NCBI RefSeq assembly: GCF_019492185.1
Contig: NZ_JAICCF010000001.1
Coordinates: 1,612,001 to 1,676,000, forward strand
Length of the DNA stretch: 64,000 nt
Origin: Chitinophaga rhizophila
GTDB taxonomy: Bacteria; Bacteroidota; Bacteroidia; Chitinophagales; Chitinophagaceae
Direction: 5' to 3'
The first letter of the stretch is position 1, and each line of letters starts with the position of its first letter. The notes beneath the pieces were generated by a model that saw nothing but the letters and a program-made list of their open reading frames with translations, ran no database searches and had not been told where the DNA came from. The translations under genes were made by a program, and so were the position numbers. This document shows, in pieces, positions 63,227-64,000 of the stretch.

Positions 63227-63655
63227 ATGTTGTCTAAAAAAACACAGTACGCATTTCACGCACTCATACACCTGGCAGAAAACGCAGATAAAGGACCTAT
63301 TCTGATATCTGAAATCGCCCAGGAAAAGAACATTTCTATCAAGTTCCTGGAGAATATCCTGCTGGAATTGAAGAATGCCGGTATTCTTGGCAGTAAAAAA
63401 GGTAAAGGCGGAGGCTATTACCTGCTGAAAACGCCAAAAGAAGTTCCATTGGCGAAAATCATCCGACTGCTGGATGGAGCCATCGCATTACTTCCCTGCG
63501 TAAGCCTCAATTACTATGAGAAATGTGAGAACTGCCGGGATGAGGCTGTCTGCGGATTGAACGACGTGATGGGCAAAGTAAGAGACGCAACACTGAAAAT
63601 CCTTGAGAATAAGACACTTAAGGATATCCTGACACGAAATGTGTCTATATTTTAA
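63227..63655 (+). CDS. Rrf2-family transcriptional regulator
   Basis: 142 residues. The winged helix opens MLSKKTQYAFHALIHLAENA, with ISEIAQEKNISIKFLENILL as the recognition region and LGSKKGKGGGYYLLK as the wing. Near residues 90-110 cysteines occur as CVSLNYYEKCENCRDEAVC, where IscR/NsrR-type members bind an iron-sulfur cluster. Four cysteines are present, so cluster binding is plausible. It could sense iron, sulfur or nitric oxide. Its target is not clear from the neighbours. Confidence 0.9.
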   Translation: MLSKKTQYAFHALIHLAENADKGPILISEIAQEKNISIKFLENILLELKNAGILGSKKGKGGGYYLLKTPKEVPLAKIIRLLDGAIALLPCVSLNYYEKCENCRDEAVCGLNDVMGKVRDATLKILENKTLKDILTRNVSIF

Positions 63656-63688
63656 CAAAAAGGCCGGAGTTAACGCTCCGGCTTTTTT
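63656..63688 (+). terminator. Terminator after the Rrf2 gene
   Basis: Arms GCCGGAG (63663-63669) and CTCCGGC (63676-63682) with flanking A and T runs, and six T residues after the stem. Confidence 0.85.
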
Positions 63689-63931
63689 ATGTCCACTACT
63701 CCCCTTCGCCGGGCAGCTTAATATTAATTGCCTGTTGCATCGCCTCCCCTCCTTCTGGCAAACCACCTTCTCTTCCCTGATCACCCTCCTCGTTTCCGAC
63801 TTCCGATATGCTGTTCCATAATGGTGCCGGCCTCACCAATTGTCTTATACATCCGGCTTCCGGCTTACAATCACGCTGCCTTAAGCGTCTGCTTAATCAG
63901 GGTCTACCTTTCATATTAACTATACACCAAA
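63689..63931. other. Intergenic, no gene seen
   Basis: No convincing coding sequence is visible between the Rrf2 terminator and the palindrome. The base composition is richer in C than the neighbouring genes. Confidence 0.45.
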
Positions 63932-63990
63932 AGGTCACTAGAAGGTCACTTCAATATCCCGGGGATATTGAGGTGACCTTCTAGTGACCT
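63932..63990. repeat. 59-base palindromic repeat, copy 2
   Basis: Arms 63932-63960 and 63962-63990 are reverse complements apart from one pair. The core GGTCACTTCAATATCCC/GGGGATATTGAGGTGACC is almost the same as at 16395-16459, and the left flank TACACCAAAA matches the right flank of copy 1 in reverse. The outer arms differ (CTAGAA here, AAAA-GGGCATC there). Confidence 0.8.
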
Positions 63991-64000
63991 CCTGACTGCC

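Noticed and set aside
63728..63919. 63-residue plus-strand frame near the right end
   Set aside because: Low-complexity proline/leucine text in a gap that ends in a palindrome; no family.
1..64000. CRISPR arrays or tRNA genes
   Set aside because: No regular spacer-repeat pattern was seen, and the only tRNA-like T-arm I recognised belongs to tmRNA.

Overview
The window looks like a chromosomal segment of a Bacteroidota bacterium, most probably a Chitinophagaceae member close to Chitinophaga. The reasons are type IX secretion genes (a PorP/SprF-like protein, PorQ, and a giant adhesin with a gliding-motility C-terminal sorting domain), GLPGLI and DUF5683 proteins, DUF6443-type RHS proteins, a NVEALA-like peptide, promoters that fit the Bacteroidota consensus (TTTG, about 19 bases, TAnnTTTG), few Shine-Dalgarno sites, and a tmRNA tag ending in a Bacteroidota-like sequence. 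All names come from reading the sequence; no database was searched.

Layout. (1) 0.3-14.8 kb, minus strand: a tightly packed run that starts with an 80-residue, six-cysteine secreted peptide. It continues with a propeller lipoprotein, a CxxC lipoprotein, a macroglobulin-like protein, a TonB-dependent-type outer-membrane barrel, a GLPGLI protein, a signal peptidase I, an O-antigen-ligase/TPR membrane protein, a transglutaminase-like lipoprotein and an FkbM-type methyltransferase. This is the best candidate for an undescribed system: export, processing and perhaps modification of a small cysteine-rich peptide. (2) 14.8-19.1 kb: a decayed zone with a frameshifted membrane AraC-type regulator, palindromes, an intact SnoaL-like/AraC gene pair and small relics. 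(3) 19.1-30.5 kb: a five-gene RHS locus on the minus strand. It has a coiled-coil outer-membrane protein, a tail-fibre-like protein, two large RHS/YD-repeat proteins, and a small secreted protein placed where an immunity gene would be. (4) 30.7-33.0 kb: a broken IS5-type transposase and a broken large serine recombinase lying against the 3' end of ssrA (tmRNA), so this may be the end of an old integrated element.

(5) 33-42 kb: housekeeping genes (rseP, dxr, a GH3-family protein, rplU-rpmA, a lysine/alanine-rich histone-H1-like protein, a PolX/PHP protein whose polymerase motif looks degenerate, a DsbA-like protein and a GNAT acetyltransferase). (6) 42-49.2 kb: a PorP/SprF-like gene and a 2021-residue Calx-beta adhesin, forming a type IX secretion cargo pair. 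(7) 49.6-59 kb: ahcY, pdxJ, porQ, lon, two outer-membrane barrel proteins and a membrane metallophosphoesterase. (8) 59.2-63.7 kb, plus strand: a metallo-beta-lactamase-fold hydrolase, then parA-parB-DUF5683-dapB and an Rrf2 regulator. The window ends in a second copy of the long palindrome found at 16.4 kb.

Conserved core genes therefore surround two accessory blocks: the peptide/exporter-like operon and the RHS locus next to ssrA. Gene functions inside the accessory blocks are inferred from motifs and gene order.
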